A stretch of 64,000 nt of DNA from Corynebacterium freiburgense (GCF_030408815.1 NZ_CP047355.1:806001-870000); one strand, 5' to 3'. Shown: positions 8,590-17,082, numbered from the stretch's first letter. Numbers and translations are program-made. Notes: a model not told the origin generated them from the letters alone.

Positions 8590-8892
8590 GACATTGCTGC
8601 ATGCCTGGAGGCAACTTCCTTCCCCGCCGCCACCCACGAGTACTTCCGCGGCGGTTTCTCTACCCACTTCGCTACACCACTCACTGTGGCTCGCTTGAAT
8701 TTGGTAAAGGGCGTGGGGCTAGTGTTGCAGATCGCTGAAGGCGCCACCGTTTTGCTTGACGACGCCGCGACCGCCGCCATTGTCGATCGCACCGACCCGA
8801 CCTGGCCCACAACATTCTTTGTGCGACGTCTTACCGGTAAAGTGCTGATGGTTTCGGTGTGTCAGAAATGCTCGATGCAATCTGTACATTAA
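8590..8892 (+). pseudogene. fucI: Remnant of L-fucose isomerase (C-terminal part)
   Basis: An open stretch without its own start codon encodes FRGGFSTHFATP, VARLNLVKGVGLVLQIAEG and VDRTDPTWPTTFFVRRLTGK. From memory of the family this matches the substrate-binding C-terminal domain of L-fucose isomerase (RLNLVKGLGPVLQIAEG, TWPTTWFAPRLTGKG). The N-terminal four-fifths are missing, and after RLTGK the frame loses similarity: the conserved SVMANWGANHG block is gone. The fragment starts only 31 bp inside the left inverted-repeat arm, so a rearrangement at that repeat probably removed the rest. The intact aldA downstream fits an old fucose pathway. Confidence 0.8.
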
Positions 8893-8927
8893 TGCCGCTT
8901 GACCAATAAGAAAGGGGTTGTGTAGTC

Positions 8928-9930
8928 ATGGCGCGGAGGGGCTGATGTCAGGATGTGGCGGCATCTGCAGGCGTGTCGTTACAAACGGTATCTCGAGTGG
9001 TTAATGGTTCCAGCGCGGTGAGTGAAAGCACGCGTGAAAAGGTATCCCAGGTGATTAATACCTTGGGGTACCGTCCGAATCTAGCCGTGCGCACCCTTGC
9101 TGTCGGGCAATCTCGCGCCCTGGGAATTTTTATTACTGGTGATGTTGATTTTGGTATGTCTTCAGCGTTTCGGGCTGTGGAACATGCTGCGCGAGAACAA
9201 AATTATTACCTTTGTGTAGCCACCGCCTCTGATCCTAGTCGGTACGGTGTGGCATTGGGTCAGCTCGCAGACCAGCGGGTGGCTGGGTATATTGTGCTGG
9301 CTCACTGATGCTGATGTGCTGTCCGCATTGGCAAAACAAGCTGCTACGTTGCCAAGTTGCCTTGTACTTACTGGCCAGCCCGCAACAGCACATACGGCGG
9401 TCGTTGCAGTAGACCAGCTTGTGGGAATGCGATTGCTTGTTGAGCATGTTATTGCGCAGGGCGCACAGACACTTTGCCACATTGCTGGTGGTATGAGTTG
9501 GGACGACGCGGTGGTCCGTGCCACCGCATTCGAACAGCTTTGTAAGGAGCGGGGTGTACGTGGTCGAGTTGTTGCAGGGGGTGGTTGGTCCGCCGCTTCT
9601 GGCTATGCCGCAACACATACTACCCTTGAATCGGGCAAACCGGATGCCATTCTTGCCTGTAATGACAATATTGCTGTAGGTGTACTACGGGCTTGCCATG
9701 AAGCAGGCATTATTGTGCCCGATCAAGTAATGGTGACAGGATTTGATAACACCCCCCTGAGTGAGTGGACCTGGCCGAGTCTTACCAGCGTAACTCAAGA
9801 TTTTCAGGAATTAGGCACCGCAGCGCTTACCGCACTGACTAAAATTCTTGATGGTGAATCACCAACCCAAACTATTTTAATTCCAGAACTTATTGCTCGC
9901 GAATCAACGAGCAAGAAAGGTACAACATGA
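8928..9930 (+). pseudogene. LacI-family regulator, inactivated by a nonsense codon and a frameshift
   Basis: From ATG 8928 (preceded by AAAGGGG) the frame reads MARRG, then TGA at 8943-8945, then CQDVAASAGVSLQTVSRVVNG, the LacI helix-turn-helix. It continues as a normal sugar-binding domain to about 9300, where a one-base shift sends it into a stop at 9306-9308. The remaining two thirds (TDADVLSALAKQ… DAILACNDNIAVGVLRACHEAG… VTGFDNTPLSEWTWPSLTSV) lie in the next frame up to 9930. A GTG restart at 8955 would cut into helix 1. It overlaps aldA by 4 bp and probably once controlled it. Confidence 0.85.
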
Positions 9931-11360
9931 ATATCTACGAAAACTTTATTGATGGGAAATTTGTCCCCAGTGCCGAAACTATGGACGTCACCAATCCATC
10001 CACCGGAGAACTTTTAGCTAAAGTGCCGGAGACCGATGTCGCGAGCGTCGATAAAGCGGTAGCCGCCGCACGCAAAGCGCAACCAGCCTGGGCCGCCCTG
10101 ACCAATACTGAGCGTGCGGGATACCTCACTGCACTCGCCGCAAAACTTCGTGAGCATGTTGACCGTTTTGCTAATTACCTGGTCGAAGAACAAGGCAAAG
10201 TTCGTGGTCTCGCAGAAGTGGAAGTCCAATTTACCGCAGACTACTTCGACTATATGGCCGGTTGGGCACGCCGCATTGAGGGCGAAATCATCCCATCCGA
10301 TCGCCCAGGCGAAACCATTATGCTTACATACCAACCACTTGGTGTAGTAGCAGGCATTCTACCGTGGAACTTCCCATTTTTCCTTATTGCTCGGAAAATG
10401 GCACCTGCGCTGCTCACTGGTAACACCATTGTGATTAAGCCGAGTGTAGAAACCCCAATTAACGCCTTCGAATTCTGCAAACTCGTTGAAGAAGTAGGCA
10501 TCCCTGCAGGTGTATTTAATATGGTTGGTGGATCCGGCAGCGTTGTAGGTGAAGCCCTAACTACGCACCCTGACGTAGACTTAGTCTCTATGACCGGCTC
10601 TGTGGGCGTCGGTAAGCGCATTATGGAAGCCGCAGGTAAAAACCTCACCCGAGTAAACCTTGAACTTGGCGGCAAAGCACCCGCAATCGTCCTTGCCGAT
10701 GCCGACCTTGAACTTGCCGCAGACGCAATCTGGAACTCACGCGTAATCAATACCGGCCAAGTGTGCAACTGCGCCGAAGTTGTCCTTGTTGAAGAAGCCG
10801 TTCATGACGAATTGCTCCAAAAACTCGTAGCAAAAATGGAAGGCACCAAATACGGAGACCCATCACAAATCGTTGAACTGGATATGGGCCCATTAATTAC
10901 GGCAGGGGCCATGGACAAACTCGACGAAATGATCGAAAAAGCCGTAGCGGCAGGATGCCGAATCGAAACCGGCGGCGGCCGAGCAACCGACAAAGGCAAT
11001 GGCAACTTCTACCAGCCAACCGTACTTTCCGGCGCTACTGCAGATATGGAAATTGCCAAAGAGGAAATCTTCGGTCCGGTACTCCCGGTTGTGAAAGTAC
11101 AAAACCTGGACGAAGCAATTGCAATTGCCAATGCCTCCCAATATGGGCTCACCAGTTCCATATTCACTAATGACCTAAATAAAGCACTCAAAGCATCCCG
11201 CGAGCTGCTTTATGGCGAAACCTATATTAACCGCGAACACTTCGAAGCGATGCAGGGTTTCCATGCCGGACGTCGTAATTCCGGTATCGGCGGAGCTGAC
11301 GGCAAGCATGGCCTTATGGAATACGTAGAAACCCACGTCACCTACATCCAAACCCATTAA
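9927..11360 (+). CDS. aldA: Lactaldehyde/glycolaldehyde dehydrogenase
   Basis: A 477-residue NAD-dependent aldehyde dehydrogenase that oxidises L-lactaldehyde to L-lactate, the step that follows fucose or rhamnose cleavage. It is close to E. coli AldA along its length: EVEVQFTADYFDYMAGWARR, GILPWNFPFFLIARKMAPAL, LELGGKAPAIV with the general base E246, and RVINTGQVCNCAEV with catalytic C280. The C-terminus has YINREHFEAMQGFHAG and GIGGADGKHGLMEY. Its start overlaps the broken lacI by ATGA. It is intact although its regulator and the neighbouring fucI are dead, so it may be expressed without control or be on the way out. Confidence 0.92.
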   Translation: MNIYENFIDGKFVPSAETMDVTNPSTGELLAKVPETDVASVDKAVAAARKAQPAWAALTNTERAGYLTALAAKLREHVDRFANYLVEEQGKVRGLAEVEVQFTADYFDYMAGWARRIEGEIIPSDRPGETIMLTYQPLGVVAGILPWNFPFFLIARKMAPALLTGNTIVIKPSVETPINAFEFCKLVEEVGIPAGVFNMVGGSGSVVGEALTTHPDVDLVSMTGSVGVGKRIMEAAGKNLTRVNLELGGKAPAIVLADADLELAADAIWNSRVINTGQVCNCAEVVLVEEAVHDELLQKLVAKMEGTKYGDPSQIVELDMGPLITAGAMDKLDEMIEKAVAAGCRIETGGGRATDKGNGNFYQPTVLSGATADMEIAKEEIFGPVLPVVKVQNLDEAIAIANASQYGLTSSIFTNDLNKALKASRELLYGETYINREHFEAMQGFHAGRRNSGIGGADGKHGLMEYVETHVTYIQTH

Positions 11361-11377
11361 TATCCAAACCCATTAAT
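11346..11377 (+). repeat. 16-bp duplication across the aldA stop codon
   Basis: ATCCAAACCCATTAAT occurs twice in direct succession (11346-11361 and 11362-11377). The first copy carries the last codons and stop of aldA; the second lies just beyond it. Confidence 0.95.
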
Positions 11378-11392
11378 ACTGGGGAAGCCAAA

Positions 11393-11440
11393 GCTCTCAC
11401 TTTGATGCAAAATTAATTGCAATAGGTGAGGGCTTTTTTT
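11393..11440 (+). terminator. Terminator of aldA
   Basis: GCTCTCAC at 11393-11400 pairs with GTGAGGGC at 11426-11433 (one G-T pair), followed by seven T. It lies 32 bp after the stop, on the plus strand. Confidence 0.75.
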
Positions 11441-11518
11441 GGGGGGGTGGTTGGGAGGTGGTCGGTCTTTTTGGGCGCCGGTTGGGCGCTGGTCGGTCTT
11501 TTCAGGCGCTGGTTGGGC

Positions 11519-11746
11519 GTGTTGTCACAGATTCCATTTTTTCGGCGGATTTTATGGAATCTGCGACACGATAGGTAGGGAACCTGTCACGAATTCCATT
11601 TTTTTCGCTGTTTTTATGGAATCTGCGACAAACCCCAGGTCAACGCTTGTGCGCAACATGGCTTGCTGTCACAAATTCCATTTTTTCAGCCGATTTTATG
11701 GAATCTGCGACACTCGACATGAAAACATCACTAGTTCGATAGGGTG
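11519..11746 (-). repeat. Right arm of the perfect 228-bp inverted repeat
   Basis: Exact reverse complement of 8331-8558. It contains the mirrored dyad units at 11523-11568, 11585-11630 and 11667-11712. Outer flanks stay recognisably similar to those of the left arm, including the tandem-repeat array. Homologous recombination between the arms would invert the 3-kb aldA segment. Confidence 0.95.
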
Positions 11747-11783
11747 GGCCTATCAAACCGCAGGGAATGCGGCTCGAAGGCTC

Positions 11784-11840
11784 GGAAAACCAGCCCACAC
11801 CCCGGAAACCAGCCCACACCCCGAAAACCAGCCCACACCC
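11784..11840 (-). repeat. 19-20-bp tandem repeat, three copies
   Basis: Units reading AAACCAGCCCACACCCCGG occur at about 11784, 11804 and 11823. They are the reverse complement of the last unit of the array at 8224-8300. From 11841 to 12066 I see only a probable promoter region for the next gene. Confidence 0.85.
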
Positions 11841-12066
11841 TAGGAAGCTAGCTCAAAGACCCGGTAAAACCAGCTAAATCCCGACAACCACGCGCCCAAA
11901 ATTCCTGCTAAATAGTAGTTTCTGGTATGGCCAGGTTTTTTGCCGTTACCACCATATATTATCCATCACATCTACCTCACGGATCACTTTTGTTTCACCT
12001 TTAGCAAGCTTCACTTCTGGCTTTTATATCGTCTGGGGGCTTTCACATTGGGGCATAATTTAGGTT

Positions 12067-12921
12067 ATGAATTCTTCTTTTCACCATTTGATTATTGGTC
12101 CTGCGATTTTGTTTGCGCCTGCCAATCGTCCGGAGATTTTTGCTAAGGCTGCAGCGAAAGCCGATATGGTGATTTTAGATTTGGAGGACGGGGCTGGTAG
12201 CGGTGACCGCGATATCGCCCGAAACAATATTCGATCTGCCAATCTAGATCCAAAGCGGACAATAGTTCGAGTCTGTGGTCCCCGGGATCCAGGTTTTGCC
12301 GAGGATGTGGCATTAGTGAGGGAGACGCCATATCGCTTGGTAATGCTGCCCAAGGTGGTTCGCGAGATTCCGGTTGAATTGAAAGGTTTGCAGGTTATTG
12401 CGATGATCGAGACGCCGCAGGCGGTTGTTCATCTTGCGGAAATTGCCGAGCATCCAAACGTGGTGGGGCTATTTTGGGGTGCAGAAGATTTGACGGTGTT
12501 ATTAGGGGGCACGCACTCTCGGTTCCAAAGTGATGAGGGGGCGCCTGCTGATCGGCCTGGTGGATATCGGGATACTATGCGGCTGACTCGTGCGCTTATG
12601 CATATGCATGCTAGTGCGGCTGGAAAGTTTAGCATTGATGCAGTGCATGCGGATTTCCGGAATCTTCGAGGTATGAAGGATGAGGCTATCGACGCCGCTC
12701 GTTCAGGCTTTGCAGGTAGTGCGTGTATTCATCCAAACCAGGTGGATGTGGTGCATGAGGCGTATCGCCCAGAACCACAGGCTGTGGAGTGGGCGCGGAA
12801 GGTTGTGGCGGAGTCGCAGAAGTATCCAGGGGCATTTCAATTGGAGGGTGAAATGGTTGATGCGCCTTTAATTAGTCAGGCGCATCGGGTTTTGGCGTTA
12901 TCGGAGGTGTTGGGCAGTTAG
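12067..12921 (+). CDS. CitE-like CoA-ester lyase (HpcH/HpaI aldolase fold)
   Basis: A 284-residue TIM-barrel protein of the citrate lyase beta-subunit family, which cleaves or hydrolyses CoA esters such as malyl- or citramalyl-CoA with Mg2+. Hallmarks are LFAPANRPEIF, MVILDLEDGAG with the metal-binding Glu-Asp pair, VIAMIETPQAVVHL, LFWGAEDLTVLLGG and the C-terminal GSACIHPNQVDVV. No citrate lyase alpha or gamma genes lie nearby, so it is a stand-alone CitE-like enzyme. Its stop overlaps the stop of the convergent reductase gene by 4 bp. The exact substrate cannot be read from the sequence. Confidence 0.82.
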   Translation: MNSSFHHLIIGPAILFAPANRPEIFAKAAAKADMVILDLEDGAGSGDRDIARNNIRSANLDPKRTIVRVCGPRDPGFAEDVALVRETPYRLVMLPKVVREIPVELKGLQVIAMIETPQAVVHLAEIAEHPNVVGLFWGAEDLTVLLGGTHSRFQSDEGAPADRPGGYRDTMRLTRALMHMHASAAGKFSIDAVHADFRNLRGMKDEAIDAARSGFAGSACIHPNQVDVVHEAYRPEPQAVEWARKVVAESQKYPGAFQLEGEMVDAPLISQAHRVLALSEVLGS

Positions 12922-14606
12922 GGGAGTGCTGCGTACTCGGTGGCGGTGTGGCCGTCTTTCCAGGTGAGGTAGCCGCCGTCGAGATTGTAGGCTTCAATGC
13001 CGTGGCTTGAAAGGATGCGGGCTGCGGTGTGTCCGCGTTGGCCTACGCGACAGGAGACAATCACTTTTCCATCAGTGGCGAGCTCGCGGATCGTATCGAT
13101 ATTGGCGCGGAGTTCATCAAGGGTGTAGCTCAGTGCTCCGGGGATAGGTTCGGTGGCTATTTCACCAGAGGTTCGAACATCTATTAGGGGAATACGATCT
13201 ACTTCCATAAGGGTGTGGAGTTCGTGCCATTGGACAGCTTTATCGCCGTGTGCCCGATTTTCGGCAATCATGCCAAGAAGGGCTACAGGATCCTTCGCTG
13301 AGCCAAATTGTGGGGCATATGCGAGTTCAAGGTCGGCGAGTTGGCTGGCGGTAATGCCGCCGGTAATGGCGGTGGCCAGGACGTCGATACGCTTATCCAC
13401 GCCCTCACCGCCGACGCCCTGTGCGCCAAGGATAGCGTCTGTTTTGGGGTCTACAAGGAGTTTTAATGCCATGCTCTGGGCGCCTGGGTAGTATCCCGCG
13501 TGCTGCATGGGATGCGTATGAATCGCGCGGTAAGGGCGACCCTTGGAACGTAATTGGGTTTCAGTCCAACCAGTAGTGGCGGCGACGGTGCCAAATACAC
13601 CAAGAATGGCGGTGCCCAATACGGGCTTTGTGGTGGTGTCGCGCCCAGTAAGAATATCGGCAATAATGCGGCCGTGGCGGTTGGCGTTTTGGGCAAGCGG
13701 AAGGGGAATCGGCGATTCGGTAATAAAGTCGCGCTTTGCCACAGCATCACCAAGGGCATAAATATCTGGATCGCTGGTCCGGCACGAGGCATTTACCACG
13801 ATAAAACCTCGCGCGTCACGGGTAAGGCCAGCGGTTTCGGCAAGGTGAGAATCTGGAACAACGCCAATGGCGGTGATTACAAGATCGGCGGGGAGAGTTT
13901 CTTTCTGGGAACCACGCTCAACCTCAATGGTTTCGGGATGAATTGCGGAAATCTTTGCGTTTGTAAGGACGCGCACCCCATTGGCTTCGAGGGTTTGTAG
14001 TACCCGGATCGCCATTTCCGGATCCAATTGCACCATGATCTGCGGGGCTGCTTCGACCAATGTGACGCTAAGGCCACGGTGGGCAAGGTTTTCGGCGACC
14101 TCCACACCAATAAATCCACCACCAATAACGACGGCGCTCGGGGCTGAGGTGCCCTGGCCAGCCACTAGGCCATCAACTTGGGCCTTTATACGGTCCAGGT
14201 CCTCAACTGTACGAAGCGAAAGACCACGCTCAATGCCCGGGATCTCCGGAACTCGTGGGCGAGCACCAGGAGCCAATACGAGAGTGTCATATTCCCAGGT
14301 GGACTCTTCACCAGTGGAAAGGTTACGAACTACAACCTCGTGGGTGGCAGGAGAAACACTGATGACCTCATGGTTTACATAGGCATCAATATTAAAACGA
14401 GTTTTCAAAGCTTCCGGTGTTTGCAAAAGCAACGAACCCCGATCAGGAATAACCTCACCTAGGTGATATGGCAATCCACAATTGGCAAAGGAAACATAAC
14501 CGGAGCGTTCAAAGACAATGATTTCGCGGGATTCGTCATTCCGGCGAAGACGAGTAGCGGTGGACATGCCGCCGGCAACACCGCCGACGATAATAGTGCG
14601 GGTCAT
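12918..14606 (-). CDS. CoA-disulfide-reductase-like flavoprotein with C-terminal rhodanese domain
   Basis: A 562-residue FAD- and NAD(P)H-dependent oxidoreductase. It starts TIIVGGVAGGMSTATRLRR (FAD dinucleotide fold); C43 in YVSFANCGLPYH is the single redox-active cysteine of CoA-disulfide reductases. The NAD(P)H motif is AVVIGGGFIGVEVAENL, the second FAD motif is DIYALGDAVAKRDF. Residues from about 465 form a rhodanese domain with IPLIDVRTSGE and catalytic Cys in VIVSCRVGQRG. Such fusions reduce CoA disulfides, persulfides or polysulfides. I placed the start at the ATG after GGAGG. It sits 4 bp behind the small Cys-rich gene and is probably translated with it. Confidence 0.87.
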   Translation of the reverse strand: MTRTIIVGGVAGGMSTATRLRRNDESREIIVFERSGYVSFANCGLPYHLGEVIPDRGSLLLQTPEALKTRFNIDAYVNHEVISVSPATHEVVVRNLSTGEESTWEYDTLVLAPGARPRVPEIPGIERGLSLRTVEDLDRIKAQVDGLVAGQGTSAPSAVVIGGGFIGVEVAENLAHRGLSVTLVEAAPQIMVQLDPEMAIRVLQTLEANGVRVLTNAKISAIHPETIEVERGSQKETLPADLVITAIGVVPDSHLAETAGLTRDARGFIVVNASCRTSDPDIYALGDAVAKRDFITESPIPLPLAQNANRHGRIIADILTGRDTTTKPVLGTAILGVFGTVAATTGWTETQLRSKGRPYRAIHTHPMQHAGYYPGAQSMALKLLVDPKTDAILGAQGVGGEGVDKRIDVLATAITGGITASQLADLELAYAPQFGSAKDPVALLGMIAENRAHGDKAVQWHELHTLMEVDRIPLIDVRTSGEIATEPIPGALSYTLDELRANIDTIRELATDGKVIVSCRVGQRGHTAARILSSHGIEAYNLDGGYLTWKDGHTATEYAALP

Positions 14607-14610
14607 AGGA

Positions 14611-14799
14611 CTAATTACCTCCGAAAAGACGGCGGAAAAAACCACCAGATCGTTGTGTTGCTTGGGCTTCTGCGGTGCTTGTGGGCTTGTGATGGCATCG
14701 CTGGGATTCCGGGACAGTTGCCATCACTTGGTCGATGTGGCGGCCGCAGCCAGACCAAGTGGTTTTATGACATTCAGGGCACGTAGTTGCACGACACAT
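14611..14799 (-). CDS. Small Cys-rich (zinc-ribbon-like) protein
   Basis: This 62-residue protein has the N-terminal pattern MCRATTCPECHKTTWSGCG, then HIDQVMATVPESQRCH. Cys7, Cys10, Cys18 and Cys35 could bind one metal. The tail is basic and ends FFRRLFGGN. I recall similar short actinobacterial proteins of unknown function. GGAGG lies seven bases before the ATG, a strong site for so small a gene. It is the first gene of a pair with the CoA-disulfide-reductase-like gene 4 bp downstream, so a role as a thiol or sulfur partner of that enzyme is plausible but inferred. Confidence 0.75.
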   Translation of the reverse strand: MCRATTCPECHKTTWSGCGRHIDQVMATVPESQRCHHKPTSTAEAQATQRSGGFFRRLFGGN

Positions 14800-14890
14800 A
14801 CATAGACCTCCAAGATATTTTTGACCGTCACGATAATCAGTGCACTACAGACGGGTTATATTCCCGACGGTAAAGAACCGGGGGTATAAG

Positions 14891-15553
14891 TTACACCGTA
14901 CCGATGAGTTCCAAACAGTGCTCGACCCGCTGTTCCGGAAGGTTTGCTCCAAGCACGGTAAGTGCGGCGTCGGCAAGCATAATGGAGGTGTCCGGAAGCA
15001 TGCCTGTTTGTAGCGGCACCGGCACAGTACCATCATTTGGGCGCATCTCAATTACGGATTGTGCTATCAAAAACGGTAAATCCAGGCGGGGATCCGCAGC
15101 GCTGGTAAGTGTGGCCGCAAGATCGCGATAGGTTTGCTTTAAGGCGCGGCGTTGCTGGTGAAACTCCGCAAAATCAGTGGAATTCGCAATAGGTAGCTGA
15201 TACAACCGTCCAACATTCCAACGCGTAGACAATAAAAGCCGAGATTCCGATGCGACCAGTGCCCATAGCTGTAGCGGGGCATCGGCATCAGAAGACATTA
15301 AGCGCTCTGCAAGCTCCGTGGAGGGTGCAACAGTGGAATTTAACAGGGTAAGAAAAATCTCCGTTTTAGAGGGAAAGTGATAATACAACGACGCCTGACG
15401 AATCCCAACCGCTTCCGCAATCTGGTGTGTGGAAGTAGTGGCAAAACCACGAGTGGTGAATAACTCGGCGGCGGCGTCGAGAATTTCATCCCGGGCGGTA
15501 TCACCACGGCGCCTAGGGCTTTGCTTTCGCGGGCGGCCAACTGCTCCAGCCAT
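14891..15553 (-). CDS. amtR: Global nitrogen regulator AmtR (TetR family)
   Basis: AmtR represses ammonium-assimilation genes in C. glutamicum and is released by adenylylated GlnK under nitrogen limitation. This 220-residue protein matches it from the first residues (MAGAVGRPRK) through the helix-turn-helix (GFATTSTHQIAEAVGIRQASLYYHF), LLLSTRWNVGRLYQLPI and the C-terminal MLADAALTVLGA. It is the second gene after the nucleotidyltransferase-like gene, 53 bp downstream, the arrangement I recall from C. glutamicum. I see no clear AmtR operator in the window. Confidence 0.93.
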   Translation of the reverse strand: MAGAVGRPRKQSPRRRGDTARDEILDAAAELFTTRGFATTSTHQIAEAVGIRQASLYYHFPSKTEIFLTLLNSTVAPSTELAERLMSSDADAPLQLWALVASESRLLLSTRWNVGRLYQLPIANSTDFAEFHQQRRALKQTYRDLAATLTSAADPRLDLPFLIAQSVIEMRPNDGTVPVPLQTGMLPDTSIMLADAALTVLGANLPEQRVEHCLELIGTV

Positions 15554-15606
15554 CGAGGCGCCTCACACTCCCTTCCAAAAATTGCTGAACGCACTTCCGA
15601 ACGATA

Positions 15607-16524
15607 CTACGCTGATCCCAGCTCAAAACCATGTCGAGCTGCCACTGCACGCGTAACATCCGAGACTGCGCGGCACGATGCCCCAAATGTAGAACGCTGC
15701 AGTGGTGGCATATCTGCAAGAAATTCAGTGTGTTGACCCAACCCCATTAGCCAACGCTGCAAGCGTAATGCATGGCCAGCACGCCAAGCCTCGGCAAGCA
15801 ATGTAGTCTCCTCCAAGGATAAAACCCCAGCCTGGCGGGCATGCTCCAAACGCTGGCGCGTATACGTCCCCGAATAACCAGAAACCAAGCCGGCCCAACG
15901 TGTAATCCGAGTCACCGGATGCAGTAAATTCCTTGCCAGATCAATCTCGATATCACGATCCGGCAACCCGCCCGAAACTCGAACACTTGGCGGACGATGC
16001 CTCAGTACTTCTTGCCATAGTGCTTCCTGGACACCATTCGTTTGGGCTACGACGGCATCGCTAAACCAGCCGCCCGCATCATAGAGCCAGCCCAATGCTG
16101 CTCCATCGGCGTGGGCGCCTGCTTCTGCAATACGCGCCTCCCATTGCTTTTGCGTAAACGCTGGCCATGGCGGATACACCAAAATCACCCCAACACTATG
16201 CAAAACCTCAAGGAGAGGTCCCATATTGGGAACGCTCGACTCATTTGGTATTACCGTAAGCCAGGTAAGTGGTGAGCCAGGAAGCGCATCATTACGGCCG
16301 GCAGGGCCAGTTAAAATCAGCTCAGCATTGCCAACGCATGAAGCCACCGCAGGAGACGCAAAGGCGCCCCGCAATAATGATGAATACCAACTAGCAATAT
16401 CGGTTGCATCACTAGCATGAACCGCAGCGTTACGCGCTAAATCCGCAGCCTCAGCCAATACCCCACGAAATGTCGGAATGTCCCCACAACGAGGCGCCTG
16501 CTCCGCAAGCTCAATTAAAGACAC
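15607..16524 (-). CDS. Nucleotidyltransferase-like protein upstream of amtR, catalytic motif degenerate
   Basis: A protein of about 305 residues with the layout of DUF294/GlnD-type nucleotidyltransferases: a helical start (LIELAEQAPRCGDIPTF), a strand with LTGPAGRNDALPGSPLTWLTVI, and a helical C-terminal domain. In active members the motif reads GSxGRxE…SDxD; here the acidic pair is replaced (GSPLT), so metal-dependent catalysis is doubtful. I chose GTG 16524; a longer frame from 16608 would run through the rpmF terminator. Its place in front of amtR suggests a link to nitrogen sensing, perhaps by binding rather than catalysis. Confidence 0.68.
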   Translation of the reverse strand: MSLIELAEQAPRCGDIPTFRGVLAEAADLARNAAVHASDATDIASWYSSLLRGAFASPAVASCVGNAELILTGPAGRNDALPGSPLTWLTVIPNESSVPNMGPLLEVLHSVGVILVYPPWPAFTQKQWEARIAEAGAHADGAALGWLYDAGGWFSDAVVAQTNGVQEALWQEVLRHRPPSVRVSGGLPDRDIEIDLARNLLHPVTRITRWAGLVSGYSGTYTRQRLEHARQAGVLSLEETTLLAEAWRAGHALRLQRWLMGLGQHTEFLADMPPLQRSTFGASCRAVSDVTRAVAARHGFELGSA

Positions 16525-16580
16525 ATGCAACACGAACTTAAATGTATCGCACAATAGGAGCCCTAAGGGACAATATATGC

Positions 16581-16607
16581 AAAAATGCGGTGGCGTAAAC
16601 CACCGCA
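16581..16607 (-). terminator. Terminator of the rpmE2-rpmF operon
   Basis: TGCGGTGG at 16586-16593 and CCACCGCA at 16600-16607 form a perfect 8-bp stem with a 6-nt loop. Read on the minus strand it is followed by five T (16581-16585 complement). It lies 20 bp past the rpmF stop. Confidence 0.88.
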
Positions 16608-16627
16608 TTAAAGATATTTAGGTGAGA

Positions 16628-16801
16628 TTAAAACTGCTCTACCTCAACTAGGCCCAGCTGCGCAGCTTTTACCAAGCGGCGTGGGATCAAGTGGGTGCGG
16701 CCGTCAATCTTTACCTCTTGGAGGGCAACATTATTAGCCTTCCATTGGGAGCGACGCGAGCGGGTATTAGCTCGGGACATACGACGCTTTGGAACTGCCA
16801 T
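16628..16801 (-). CDS. rpmF: Large-subunit ribosomal protein bL32
   Basis: A 57-residue protein starting [20 protein letters not shown], the bL32 signature, followed by VEVEQF at the end. The usual pair of CxxC zinc motifs of bL32 is absent: the protein contains no cysteine at all. It is the second gene after rpmE2 with a 14-bp gap that contains GGAGG. Together with the other local ribosomal proteins it belongs to the zinc-independent type. Confidence 0.93.
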   Translation of the reverse strand: MAVPKRRMSRANTRSRRSQWKANNVALQEVKIDGRTHLIPRRLVKAAQLGLVEVEQF

Positions 16802-16815
16802 CTGATATTCCCTCC

Positions 16816-17082
16816 TTAAGCTTTCTTTGCGCGGCGAGTACGGTTGCCGTAACGACGCTGGAACTTCTCGACGCGGCCAGCTGTGTCCATAAGACGCTGA
16901 GCGCCGGTCCAGAATGGGTGCGATTCGCTTGTAACATCAACAACGATCAGCGGGTACTCGTTGCCGTCTTCCCACTGTACGGTGCGATTGCTTTTCGCGG
17001 TGGAACGGGTTAGGAACTGGTGACCCGTACCCGCATCCTGAAAGACCACCGGGTGGTAGTCGGGGTGGATATCCTTCTTCAT
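16816..17082 (-). CDS. rpmE2: Large-subunit ribosomal protein bL31, type B
   Basis: An 88-residue bL31 of type B, beginning [16 protein letters not shown] and containing [33 protein letters not shown] and [14 protein letters not shown]. Type B lacks the zinc-binding cysteines of type A. I chose the ATG at 17082 because AGGGA lies five bases upstream; the ATG two codons earlier would sit on that site. It is first in an operon with rpmF. Confidence 0.95.
   Translation of the reverse strand: MKKDIHPDYHPVVFQDAGTGHQFLTRSTAKSNRTVQWEDGNEYPLIVVDVTSESHPFWTGAQRLMDTAGRVEKFQRRYGNRTRRAKKA

Noticed and set aside
8330..8614. Open frames across the inverted repeat (also 11439-11843) coding for a His/Phe-rich 'protein'
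   Set aside because: They are translations of the dyad units; both exist only because the repeat is duplicated, and they lack ribosome sites.
8331..11746. Composite transposon or IS bounded by the 228-bp repeats
   Set aside because: No transposase or recombinase gene lies inside, no target duplication is visible, and the arms consist of dyad units rather than IS ends.
16525..16608. Longer N-terminus of the amtR-linked nucleotidyltransferase-like protein
   Set aside because: It would begin inside the rpmF terminator hairpin, and the added residues are atypical.
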